DNA of 64,000 bases, from NCBI GenBank assembly GCA_025517485.1, contig JAOPKB010000001.1, positions 719,660-783,659 of the forward strand, written 5' to 3'. The DNA is from Natronoglomus mannanivorans (GTDB lineage Archaea > Halobacteriota > Halobacteria > Halobacteriales > Natrialbaceae). The first letter of the stretch is position 1, and each line of letters begins with the position of its first letter. The notes beneath the pieces are model-generated. The model worked only from the letters and a program-made list of their open reading frames with translations, was not told the DNA's origin and ran no database searches. Below, piece after piece: positions 43,305 to 52,200 of this stretch. Position numbers and translations under genes: made by a program.

Positions 43305-44536
43305 TACTCGTAAGAGCCCATCTGGCGTCGTTCCTGTTCGAGTTCCCGTTCGGCCAACTCAGCAGCAGGAGAGAGATCGAACTCCTCGAACTCGCCATTC
43401 ATCGCACGGTAGTGTTCCGCGATTCGCTCGATCTGTGGGAACGCGGCGGCGTTCAGGAGTCGCGGAACGATGTACGTCCGGAACGCCTGTCCGACCGCGT
43501 CGGTCTGGTCGTACTCGTACTCCCCACCTTCTCGACAGCCGACGCCGAGGAAGACGGCGATGTCGCGGTAATGCATCGGTCCGAAGCGCATAATTGATCC
43601 CTGCGACGTCGATTCGTGGCCGTGGTTAATCCCCTGGTAGTCCCGCTCGAACAGGCGGAGGATCTCGCTTTCTCCGAGGTCCGTGTGGTCGGTGACGTGC
43701 GTGGTGATCCAGTCTTTGAACAGCTGTCGGCGCTTATCTTCCTCGTATTCGTCGAGTTCGATCATAGCGAACCGCCGGGTGATCGCGTTGTCGAGTTCGT
43801 TCACCGTCCGGTCGGACATGTTCATCGTACAGATGATGTTTACTCGCTCGTCCAGTTCGATGGTTTCGCCCTCGTCGGTCTCGAAGATGGTCTGATGAGG
43901 GTTCTCGATGGCGGTGTATAGCGGTCCGAAGATCTTCGAGATATCCGCTCGTGTGATCTCGTCGAGGATAACGCCGTACTCGACATCGAACCGGCGAGCA
44001 CGCTGAACGGCTTCAGATACACAGCCGAGTTTCGTCCGGTAGCTTAGCGAGTCGCCGGTGTAGTCCGGGCTGATCCCACCGATGATGTCCGATGGCGTCC
44101 ACGAGGGTGTCGCGGTGTTGAGGGTGTACCCGATGCCGGTCTCTCGTGCGAGCTGCTTGGCGAATGTCGTCTTCCCGGTTCCAGTCGGTCCATACAGGAC
44201 AACTGGCTTACCGGCTTCGAGCGCGACTTTCGCGTTACGCTCGACGTCGTTCGGGACGAGTATCTCTTTGGGGGTTTCGTCACCACGGAGGCTCACGACA
44301 CGCTTGAGTCGGTCTGACGCCAGTGGGGATTCGAGTACGGAACGTCGAACCTGTCCCAGACCACGCTCGCCGTCGTGAATTACATCGAGTCTCTCGTCTT
44401 CGATCAGGAACTCCAGTACGTCTTCGTTCTCTGCGCTCCGTATTCCTTCGACGACATCTTCAGTTACGCGGCGGAGAATCCCGACTTCATCTTTCGCATC
44501 CTCCAATGTGTAGCTATCGTCCGACGAGTCACTCAT
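43304..44536 (-). CDS. mcrB: McrB-family AAA+ ATPase
   Basis: The 410-residue protein starts at ATG 44,536. It has a Walker A VVLYGPTGTGKTTFAKQLA, the McrB block WTPSDIIGGISPDYTGDSLS, Walker B YGVILDEITRADISKIFGPL, and the McrB-type sensor IICTMNMSDRTVNELDNAIT followed by RRFAMIELDE. McrB hydrolyses NTP and translocates DNA with McrC. The N-terminal ~110 residues are an acidic helical domain that may read DNA but match no known McrB N-domain. A TATA box precedes the start. Confidence 0.9.
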   Translation of the reverse strand: MSDSSDDSYTLEDAKDEVGILRRVTEDVVEGIRSAENEDVLEFLIEDERLDVIHDGERGLGQVRRSVLESPLASDRLKRVVSLRGDETPKEILVPNDVERNAKVALEAGKPVVLYGPTGTGKTTFAKQLARETGIGYTLNTATPSWTPSDIIGGISPDYTGDSLSYRTKLGCVSEAVQRARRFDVEYGVILDEITRADISKIFGPLYTAIENPHQTIFETDEGETIELDERVNIICTMNMSDRTVNELDNAITRRFAMIELDEYEEDKRRQLFKDWITTHVTDHTDLGESEILRLFERDYQGINHGHESTSQGSIMRFGPMHYRDIAVFLGVGCREGGEYEYDQTDAVGQAFRTYIVPRLLNAAAFPQIERIAEHYRAMNGEFEEFDLSPAAELAERELEQERRQMGSYE

Positions 44537-44560
44537 TATCAGATACAGGTGGTGGGGAGT

Positions 44561-44568
44561 ATATAAAA
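44561..44568 (-). promoter_or_regulatory. TATA box of mcrB-mcrC
   Basis: On the minus strand ATTTTATAT lies about 25-32 bases before ATG 44,536, so the transcript is probably leaderless. Confidence 0.65.
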
Positions 44569-45262
44569 TCCCATTCAAGAATATAACTGGAATCCGTCGC
44601 CAAACGTGTAGGTAAAGCGGGTTAGCCGGTTCTTCAGGGATCGGGATACCTCTCTTGGACGGTTTGGTTGACGCCTCCGGTTCCTGAACCTAGTTTGATG
44701 CCCATTCGTGGCCATTAATCAGAGTCACGTTGGGTGGCAATCAATCGTGCTCATACCGAGCAATAACATTGGATGGCCACACTGGCTGATAACAGTGGTC
44801 GGGCATACTAAGGGAGAAACGTGGGTGGGCACTCACTATGCTTACACCAACCAGTCACCCAAACTGATCACACTCATAGACCAGAAAGGATCCCTGGACA
44901 CGCAGGTAGGATGGAAGGACACCACTGCGTCCGCACGAACCGGTCCACCACGACCGGTCCGTTCGAACGGTGAAAACGACCCACCACGGTCGTAGTCACT
45001 CTCTTTGGGGTGCCGGAGCGCCACTTCGTCCGGCAGTTTGTCGACGTACGCTTACCCTCTTGAAGGTCCAGATTCTCGTACACTACCCACGGAGTCAAGT
45101 GGTCAAACCAATACGAAGTTGCATAGTTTCACACGGTCGATGCCAGCAAAAAGTGTCGGTCGGATCGGACCTGTCGAGAGCCACCTGTAGCGTCGAACCA
45201 TCTGACGATATTATAATACGACCCAACCAGCCAACGCCCGTCACGACCGTCTCATATTCAGT
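44569..45262. other. non-coding boundary stretch between defence island and plasmid-like module
   Basis: Nearly 700 bases lack a credible gene. It holds words that recur in the 56 kb repeat region: ACAGTGGTC near 44,790, GTGGGCACTCA near 44,825, and a reverse-strand CCAATGTTATTGCTCGG at 44,755-44,772. Small open frames here have non-coding composition. It may be the edge of the plasmid-like module. Confidence 0.45.
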
Positions 45263-45601
45263 TTATGACATGGGGGATGTCGGTTTATCAGAGTCCTCTG
45301 ATGCGCCATCTTTGTTGTCCATATTCTCAAGGTGTTCGACGATGATGGGATGGATTTCTTGGATTGGTTTGACTGAGCACCCTGTAGCGGCTGATATGTC
45401 GGCTTGAGTCTGTTTCTCACCACTAAGGTGTGTTGCGACGTAGATGGTTGCAGCAGCGACTGAGGACGGTGCTCGTCCCCAAACATCTGGATTATCTTGC
45501 ACATCGTCTGCGATTCGTTCCGCCAATCTCCGGGCAGTGTCGGAAATGTCGAGTTCTTTGCTGATCGTGTTGATTTGCTCTGACGGAGTTGGTATACCCA
45601 T
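45263..45601 (-). CDS. single-domain TFB (TFIIB)-like protein
   Basis: The 112-residue product matches only the second cyclin repeat of archaeal transcription factor B: IADDVQDNPDVWGRAPSSVA, AAATIYVATHLSGEKQTQAD, then ISAATGCSVKPIQEIHPIIV. It lacks the zinc ribbon and the first cyclin repeat, so it cannot recruit polymerase alone. It may compete with or modulate TFB, or bind BRE sites. ATG 45,601 is supported by a TATA-like element 24-33 bases upstream. It is at the start of the plasmid-like module. Regulatory role is inferred. Confidence 0.8.
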   Translation of the reverse strand: MGIPTPSEQINTISKELDISDTARRLAERIADDVQDNPDVWGRAPSSVAAATIYVATHLSGEKQTQADISAATGCSVKPIQEIHPIIVEHLENMDNKDGASEDSDKPTSPMS

Positions 45602-45624
45602 ATGTACATATAGATACCACATCT

Positions 45625-45634
45625 GGATAAAACA
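45625..45634 (-). promoter_or_regulatory. TATA box of the TFB-like gene
   Basis: TGTTTTATCC on the minus strand lies 24-33 bases before ATG 45,601. Confidence 0.6.
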
Positions 45635-45895
45635 GGGTAGACGGTTCGACACTGCGGGTTGTGAAGGTTATTCGTGCTGGCAGAGGAGTAGGGTGAATAC
45701 CCATCTTAGGAATCCTGGACGGGTGAAGGGTGCTCAAACAACCCATGTGCGGCCGGTAATCAACCGGCAACACCGATACTAGAGTTATCCACTTAATGAC
45801 TTGCAAAACCCCCACACCAACACGGTCGTGTTATCATTCGTGCCGAATTCGCCGAGATTCCAGAGATACTTGACGATCGTCGCTAGCGGGCTTGT

Positions 45896-46540
45896 ATGCC
45901 CGGTGAACAAACATTTGCGCTTGACATCGAAACGATATCGACGTGTGAGAACCCGGATTTCAACGACCCGGCACACTGGATCCCGTTCGCTATCGCTGTC
46001 GGCCATCAGGATGAATCGATGCGAGAACCCGAGGTCGAAGTGATATTCCGGGAAGATTCATCAATCGGGGCTGAAGCCCGCATGTTGAACGACGCCTTTG
46101 ACTGGATATCGTCTCGAAGTGACGGTGGTGACAGAGTGTTACTGACGTACAACGGCGACTCCTACGATTTACCGATTCTCAAGCACCGCGCGTACCGTGT
46201 CCGGCAGGCTGAACCCGGGGTGAACGTCGTCGAAAGACTCTACCTATTGCTCAAAGGGTCGTACCACGTCGATCTGATACTCGATATGAAGAACCAAGAA
46301 GGGTATTGGGTGAGTCTTGATGACGCGCTCAATATGCACAGTATCGATGCTGATGAACCGGAGTGGATGGGTAAAACAGTGACCGGTGCTGATATGCCTG
46401 AAATGGGACTTGAACTACTATCAGATCGGCCGAATAGTAATTTGCGTGAAGCGGTTCGTCGATACGCCGCAAGTGACGTTGGACCGCTCTTCGAGCTGCA
46501 CGCCGCCCTCACTGGTGATCGCGTACCGGGCCGCCAATAA
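45896..46540 (+). CDS. DEDDy 3'-5' exonuclease (RNase H-like, PolB exo-like)
   Basis: The 214-residue protein has the three exonuclease motifs of the DnaQ/PolB superfamily: FALDIETIS (Exo I, D10 and E12), LLTYNGDSYDLPILKHRAY (Exo II), and VRRYAASDVGPLFELH (Exo III, Y-x-x-x-D). This is a stand-alone proofreading-type nuclease, frequent in haloarchaeal plasmids and viruses. It probably helps replication or recombination of the element. Its 3' end overlaps the next, opposite gene by 32 bases. Confidence 0.87.
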   Translation: MPGEQTFALDIETISTCENPDFNDPAHWIPFAIAVGHQDESMREPEVEVIFREDSSIGAEARMLNDAFDWISSRSDGGDRVLLTYNGDSYDLPILKHRAYRVRQAEPGVNVVERLYLLLKGSYHVDLILDMKNQEGYWVSLDDALNMHSIDADEPEWMGKTVTGADMPEMGLELLSDRPNSNLREAVRRYAASDVGPLFELHAALTGDRVPGRQ

Positions 46541-46772
46541 CGATACCTGCTACATCCGGGAGCTCCACCAACTCAACGATCCCGGTATCCGGACCGGCAT
46601 CGTAACGGTCCTTCGTACCTGCTCGATTCCACGTGCCGTCTTGTCCAAGGTGCTTCTCGACCCATGCTTTAGCTAACCCGCGGTCGGCACGCGCGGCAAC
46701 GGCTCTCTGCGTCCCTGTTAGACGGGCGACCCACACGTACACGGCGTCATCATCCAGATTCCGGTGTTTCAC
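46509..46772 (-). CDS. uncharacterised 87-residue protein
   Basis: The protein starts MKHRNLDDDAVYVWVARLTG and has a basic helix (RADRGLAKAWVEKHLGQDGT) and a hydrophobic C-terminal strand region (GIVELVELPDVAGIVIGG). It overlaps the exonuclease 3' end tail-to-tail by 32 bases. I recognise no family. Composition is compatible with coding. Confidence 0.6.
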   Translation of the reverse strand: MKHRNLDDDAVYVWVARLTGTQRAVAARADRGLAKAWVEKHLGQDGTWNRAGTKDRYDAGPDTGIVELVELPDVAGIVIGGPVRDHQ

Positions 46773-46846
46773 ACGGGTTCGTCACTCAACGATTCTCTTG
46801 AACGCTTGCAAAACGAGGTTGTGTCGACAGACCACCGGATCGACAG

Positions 46847-47329
46847 TCACTCAATGTACTCGTACGCATCACCGCGGACTACACGGGAGATAACCGACTG
46901 TGTCGTGCCGAATTCATCTGCGAGCGTCTCTTGGTAGATGTCTTCGTTGGCGTACCGGTCACGGATCTCCCGGACTTCTGCCGGTGTGAGCGCGTCGTCA
47001 CGCCGCTTCCGGCGGATCACGTCCTGTTGGTTCTCCTGTTGCGTCCCGGCATACAGATGAGCTGGATTCACGCAGATACGGTTGTCGCACATGTGGTTAA
47101 TCTGAAGGTCGTCAGGGATGCTGCCGTACGTGAGTCGGTATGCGATTCGGTGTGCGCGTTTTGCCCCGCCGAGTTCGAACGCTCCGTAACCGGTTTCGAA
47201 AGGTGCTGATGTCCATTCCCAGCACTCGTCCGGTGCGCTGATGTCCACCTTCTCCCAGAATCTCTCTTCAGTGTGTGTCCGGTCTTCAGGCGGTTTCCCG
47301 GTCGGGTGAGGGTATTCGTCGGTGCTCAC
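46847..47329 (-). CDS. HNH endonuclease with C-terminal HTH
   Basis: The 160-residue protein is a small HNH enzyme of the homing/phage type: ERFWEKVDISAPDECWEWTS, YGAFELGGAKRAHRIAYRLT, then LQINHMCDNRICVNPAHLYA, with the catalytic H-N-H and zinc ligands. The C-terminus has a helix-turn-helix (ETLADEFGTTQSVISRVVRG). GTG 47,329 is chosen because it overlaps the zinc-finger gene stop as GTGA; a longer frame to 47,371 is a shadow. It may cut phage or plasmid DNA, or be a selfish element. Confidence 0.82.
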   Translation of the reverse strand: MSTDEYPHPTGKPPEDRTHTEERFWEKVDISAPDECWEWTSAPFETGYGAFELGGAKRAHRIAYRLTYGSIPDDLQINHMCDNRICVNPAHLYAGTQQENQQDVIRRKRRDDALTPAEVREIRDRYANEDIYQETLADEFGTTQSVISRVVRGDAYEYIE

Positions 47330-47496
47330 GGTCCTGCACCTCGCACTGGAGCTGCGCACACGGTACACCACTCCTGTTTGATGCGTGGATCACTGACTGG
47401 CGTGCCGCACTGTGCGCACCGGACCGTCGTGCTGCCGTCGTTCGTGTTGGTGTGATCGTCAATCGTTGCGTCGCCGGGAGTGTCACTTATACTCAT
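47326..47496 (-). CDS. small zinc-finger protein
   Basis: A 56-residue protein starting at ATG 47,496 with two CxxC pairs: RCAQCGTPVSDPRIKQEWC and TVCAAPVRG. The N-terminus is acidic and polar. Small zinc-finger proteins of this type are common on haloarchaeal plasmids. Its stop overlaps the HNH start as GTGA, so the two are coupled. Confidence 0.65.
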   Translation of the reverse strand: MSISDTPGDATIDDHTNTNDGSTTVRCAQCGTPVSDPRIKQEWCTVCAAPVRGAGP

Positions 47497-47689
47497 GATA
47501 AGTGGTAGTAGGGTCACACGTAAGAGACAGGGTGGACGGTGTGAGGGAGAAGGGGGTCAACAGGGGGGCTATGTGCGCTCGCGTCGCGCGCATGCGAAAA
47601 ATCTGCAGGCGTTGACAACACCGATCGTGTCGCCTCACACCGGGGGTGAAAGCAACCATGAGCCGCTCCTCGAACCTGCAAAGACAGTG

Positions 47690-47890
47690 TTAGTCAGATT
47701 GCTGTGCGTGCCGAACGGTCGCGGCGACTGTCCTGGCGCAGTCGAGGTATCCGTCCGAGACTGATTCGAGGTCTTCGATGTGCTCGTCGGACCGCCCGAG
47801 TTCCTTGAGCCTGTCACGCGTCTCTGCGTGCCCGTGTAACGCTGCTAATTCCTGGTCGATGCGTCCGCCCGTGTTGGTGTGTCGTGACAT
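47690..47890 (-). CDS. uncharacterised 66-residue protein
   Basis: Helical, charged protein (GRIDQELAALHGHAETRDRL, then KELGRSDEHIEDLESVSDGY) three bases downstream of the 109-residue gene, on the same strand. Composition suits coding, and tight spacing suggests one operon. No family recognised. Confidence 0.55.
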   Translation of the reverse strand: MSRHTNTGGRIDQELAALHGHAETRDRLKELGRSDEHIEDLESVSDGYLDCARTVAATVRHAQQSD

Positions 47891-47893
47891 TGT

Positions 47894-48223
47894 TTAGACT
47901 GGTGCGGCGTCTGCAGGCATTTCTGCGAGTGCGTCAACGTCGTCTGGTTCCCATCCGAACTCTTCAACGAGGCCCTCCTTCCCTGTCTCGTCGTTCTCTT
48001 CGAGGACGTATCGCATCGCGTGCTTCTCCATCTCTGACTGGGCTTGGTCGAACCCGATCGCGTCAGCGGACCGTCCGTCGTCTTCATCGAGACGATCGCC
48101 TTTGATCGACTCGCGGTTACGCTTCGGGGCCCCGCGAGCTTCACTGACCGTGGACAAGTCCTCCGACCACACGGCCAACCAGTCGTCAACACCTTCATCG
48201 AGGATCGCGGCTTTCGCGGTCAT
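47894..48223 (-). CDS. uncharacterised 109-residue acidic protein
   Basis: The protein starts MTAKAAILDEGVDDWLAVWS, has a basic patch (RGAPKRNRESIKGDRL), and ends with an acidic helix region (GLVEEFGWEPDDVDALAEMP). No known family. It follows the 242-residue gene after 247 non-coding bases and precedes the 66-residue gene by three bases. It is probably an accessory factor of the replication module. Confidence 0.6.
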   Translation of the reverse strand: MTAKAAILDEGVDDWLAVWSEDLSTVSEARGAPKRNRESIKGDRLDEDDGRSADAIGFDQAQSEMEKHAMRYVLEENDETGKEGLVEEFGWEPDDVDALAEMPADAAPV

Positions 48224-48470
48224 CGCGGTCGGAAAATCAGTTTCGATGAAGTCGATGCGTTTCCGCTCAGACTCTTTCAGGGGTGCTTGTCCGGCCCCAG
48301 CGTTCGATTCGGCCTGTCACCGGTCTCTGTATCTCCCTTTCTGCGAAATGTTGAAACTGACCGTGAAAGACAGTAAAGACAGCCGTGAGAATCACGACAT
48401 CACCGACACAACACGGACGTTGACAAGAAGAACGGTGCCGGCAGTCAGAATTCGTGTAGTGGTGTGAGAG

Positions 48471-49199
48471 CTATCCTGGGACGGTCACGCGCCACTGACG
48501 TGCGGTGAACGCGGTGAGCGTCGCTTGCCCTGGGCTCGCTGACGGGGCATCTGCTGGGTAGTACACGCGACCGGTCGGCCGCGACACTTCACCCTTGCTT
48601 CTGGAAGTGTCGACATCCCAGCTGACTGTGTCGATGCCGTCCTCTTGCGTCCACACGGACAGTCGGGCCTGCGCTGGGTGACTCGCCGCGATCTCACGGT
48701 CTGATGGTCGCGTCGGATCCTTCACCGCATTCATTTTCACCAGATCTTCGTTAGCCTCGTCGGGGTTCGTATCAGTGATCGTGTCACCGTCAAGTGTCGA
48801 TTGCTGCGCCCGTGACAGAGACGGTGCAGGGGTCGTGTCGGTCAGGGGTCGTGTTGTGCTCGATGTGTCGGTCGGGACATCGAGTGTCTCCTGCCCTTGG
48901 GCTTCCGCGCCGATCGTCTCATCGTCAGCTGCTTGTTCGATGACGTAACACCACAGTGTCATCGTCGTCTCCCACCGGTCACCGGTCGCGGAGCGCTTGA
49001 TGAGCCCGCGGTCCTTCAACACGTACTTCAGCCTGTGACTGAGCCCGCATTCGGTCCATTCCCACGCGACTCCGGGCGGTGTGAGGTGCCGCGCAATCTC
49101 GGTCCAGTGCGAGCTGACCAGCTTCGCCGTTCTCCGGGACAGGTCACCAGTGCTGTTCAACCGCCCCTTCGCCGACGTTGTATTAGTGTTAGTTGACAA
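48471..49199 (-). CDS. predicted winged-helix protein of the replication operon
   Basis: The 242-residue product has an N-terminal winged-helix-like region (LVSSHWTEIARHLTPPGVAW, LSHRLKYVLKDRGLIKRS, WETTMTLWCYVIEQA) followed by a long Ser/Thr/Asp-rich linker and a short beta-rich C-terminus (LSVWTQEDGIDTVSWDVDTS). It lies 11 bases after the primase-helicase stop and is likely in the same operon. It may bind the origin or the primase. Function is inferred only. Confidence 0.7.
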   Translation of the reverse strand: MSTNTNTTSAKGRLNSTGDLSRRTAKLVSSHWTEIARHLTPPGVAWEWTECGLSHRLKYVLKDRGLIKRSATGDRWETTMTLWCYVIEQAADDETIGAEAQGQETLDVPTDTSSTTRPLTDTTPAPSLSRAQQSTLDGDTITDTNPDEANEDLVKMNAVKDPTRPSDREIAASHPAQARLSVWTQEDGIDTVSWDVDTSRSKGEVSRPTGRVYYPADAPSASPGQATLTAFTARQWRVTVPG

Positions 49200-49210
49200 T
49201 CTCGATCACC

Positions 49211-52200
49211 TCACGTTGTCCGCAGGCGACCCGCCGATGGTTCGTACACCTTGCCTTTCCGCTTCAACTTCTCCAGTTCGTGCTCGACCTTTCCTTGGTC
49301 GAATCCGGCGTCTTCACAGGCGTCGATGACTTTCTCAACCGGTGCGCCATCCTCATGGTTGTCTTCAACCTCGCCGACGATGTCCTCTACACTTGTCACA
49401 CGATCTGCCTGCGACCGTGTAGACTCGCTCCCGACGAAGTCAGTGTCGTACTCCGGCCCATCACTCTCACTATCACCGCCGTCCGCTCTCACGGCGTCCT
49501 GCGCCTTCCGAGCGGAGTCAGTCATCGTCGCCTGCCCGTCGTCGGGTTCCTCACCTTCGGTGTAACCAACACCCTGCTGAATCGGGGTAATGGTCGTTCC
49601 GGCATCGAGGTTAATCTGCACACAGTCGTTGTACTCACCAACCGGGGCGTTCTTGATCCGGACTGTCGCCCCCTCTTCCATATGCTCGATTCCTTCCGGC
49701 TTGCTTCCCGTGTCATAGTCGAATGCTACGATGGCCCGCCGGTGCGTCACATCAGCAACCGATCCGGACTCAACCGGCCCACCTGCATCGACAACAGCGT
49801 CCGGTGTCGCCCCCCATTCGACGACTTTAGCAGTGATGTGGGCGTAGTCGGCGTCCGTTCCGAGATCAATGAGGGGCGTAGGCCCGTCCGGATCTGAGTC
49901 GTCGTTAACAGCATCATAACCATCGTCGCCGTCACCGTCGTCAACGAACACCGCGCGGTTGAACGAACCAATCTCGTCTTCCGCGCGACCGGTATGGATA
50001 CCGACTGCACGACCAACACCGGGAGTTCCCTGCGACGTCGTAGCGACGTACGTATCCTGCTCCTCAGCTTCGCCGAACCGGTCATTGTAGTCCTTCGCAT
50101 TCCCGAGAAGGTCTTCGCTCAGGTCGTGGTCGCGGAGGTACTTGCTGACCGCGTCAAACGCCCGGTTCACGTTCACGCGGAGTTCTTCGCCGGGCTTCCC
50201 TTCGCGCACGACATCGTAGTGCGTGCCCTTCTCCAAGTACTCGCCAACAGCAGCGCGCTGCACCAGCATCGTGAACTGGTCGATGTGCGTCTCACGACCG
50301 TCGCCTTCGACGTCTGCGATGTACTTGAGCGCAGCTTCAAGATCGTCTTCGCCCGGGAGCTCCGACAAGTCTGCTCCCATCTCGTCCGCGAACTCACGCA
50401 TCACGCGGAATCCGAACGCAACAGTCTGCAGCCCCTGCACTTCGAGATCATCGAGTTCCGTGTCCCATTCCACGAGTTTCGCGCTCACGTACTCACGCGC
50501 ACCGAACCACGCCTGCTCGAATTCGTCAGCGGACATCTCGGCAACGTGCTGGTAATACTTCACCGCGTGCTGCTTGAACTCGTAGTTCGCGTCCGGGAAC
50601 GTCACATTCCCGTCTTCATCAGTGACCGCGTCACCTGCGAGTTCCTTGAACCGCTGGTACTCCGGAGCGCCGCTCTCAGTCGGCCGGTTAGTGAACGTCG
50701 TGCTGATCGACCGGCGCTGCTCCGCTGACCCGCGTAGCGACGTTTCACCGGACACGCACACCGGCGCTTTGAGTTGGTATTCCACCGTGGACTGGTCAGC
50801 CCGACCACGCTGCTCAACCCCGCCAGTAGCGACCTTCCGTAGGAGCTCGTGTAGATTCGATTGCTGCCAGTCTGCCATCTCACTGGTCTTGTACTCGTCC
50901 AACCACACCGGCACACCGTTCGATGAACTGAACGTCTTGATTTGCGCGAACTTCGTGTCTGACGCACTGAACGGCGCTTCTTCCAACCCAAACAACCGGT
51001 TCAGCACTTTCAGCGTCCCTGACTTCCCGACACCGGATTCTCCGGTGATGAACATCAGGTTCATACTACCACTCGTGTCAACGATGCGGTCGCGGTGCGG
51101 AGCGGCGAACCACCACCCGAGCACCGGGATGAACCGTTCCAGGTCTCGCGTCCGGGTGAACAGTTCGAGGATCGCCGCGACGTCACCGTTAACAATCTCG
51201 TCAGTGTCGTGGTCGTCCGGGGTCGCTTCGAACTTCCGTTCCGCTGCAGCGTCCTGCTCCACGAACACAGTGTCCGGCTCGTCAACCCACCCGTCAACAC
51301 CGATGACACCGTTTGGCGTCACGAACTCGTCACCCGACGGTGCGAGTCCCATCGACTTCTGACCGACTAACTGCGGGACATCCTGCCGGCTGATGTACTT
51401 CCGCAGCATGTCCATCACGTCCGATTCGTGCAGATCTGACTCAATCGTCGTGGAGAACCGCTTCCCGAGGATTTCGTCCTTGAACCTGCGCGAGTCGTTG
51501 AACACGCGCGGTTCAACCTGCATTTCGAACGCGGATTCCGTCGGTTCTGCCGGTCGGACTTCGACGTTCGCCATGCGGTCCTCACCCTGAACGGACAGTA
51601 GGGACGTGACATCAAGTTCGAAGTTCAGGATCGTACTACAGGTCGCCCACCTGTCACCGTTGACAGTGACGAGCTCTCCATTGTAGTTCACAATGTTCGA
51701 TCTCGCGCCCCACAGTTTGTGCGTCAGCGTTCTGTGGCTCTCGAACATGGTGCAGGTCTTCCCCTCCATCCGCGCGACGAGCGGTTCATTCACCGCTTCG
51801 TAGTCCTCGTCAGTTAAGCGCGGAATCGCATCGCGCACGGCCTTCACATCACTCCCGGACGGCCATTCTGCGAGGTCTTCCTCTTCCGATTCAGATAATT
51901 CTCTGTCGGAACTCGTGGGCGGGATGTCCGGTTTTTCCGGCCGGTCCTCGACAGGATCGAACTCCGCGGTGAACTCCGCAACCGTTTCTGCAGCGTCACG
52001 TTCGCTTTGACTGCGGGTGTCGTGCATCTCAATCTCACAATCCTCGCCGCATGACTCGCCGTCATCGAGAATCCCTGCAGCGCGAAGTGTTGACAGCGCG
52101 GGCGGTGAGTACTGACCACCATCCAACATCGACTCGATGTGCTGTACTTGGTACTCTGTTTCCTCTTGGTCACTCAGGTCCGTGTCACCGTCCTGCGGGG

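Noticed and set aside
44600..45262. Search for a repeat of the tRNA-Arg 3' end as distal att site
   Set aside because: No matching T-arm/acceptor sequence was seen here or elsewhere to 64,000, so no att site is claimed.
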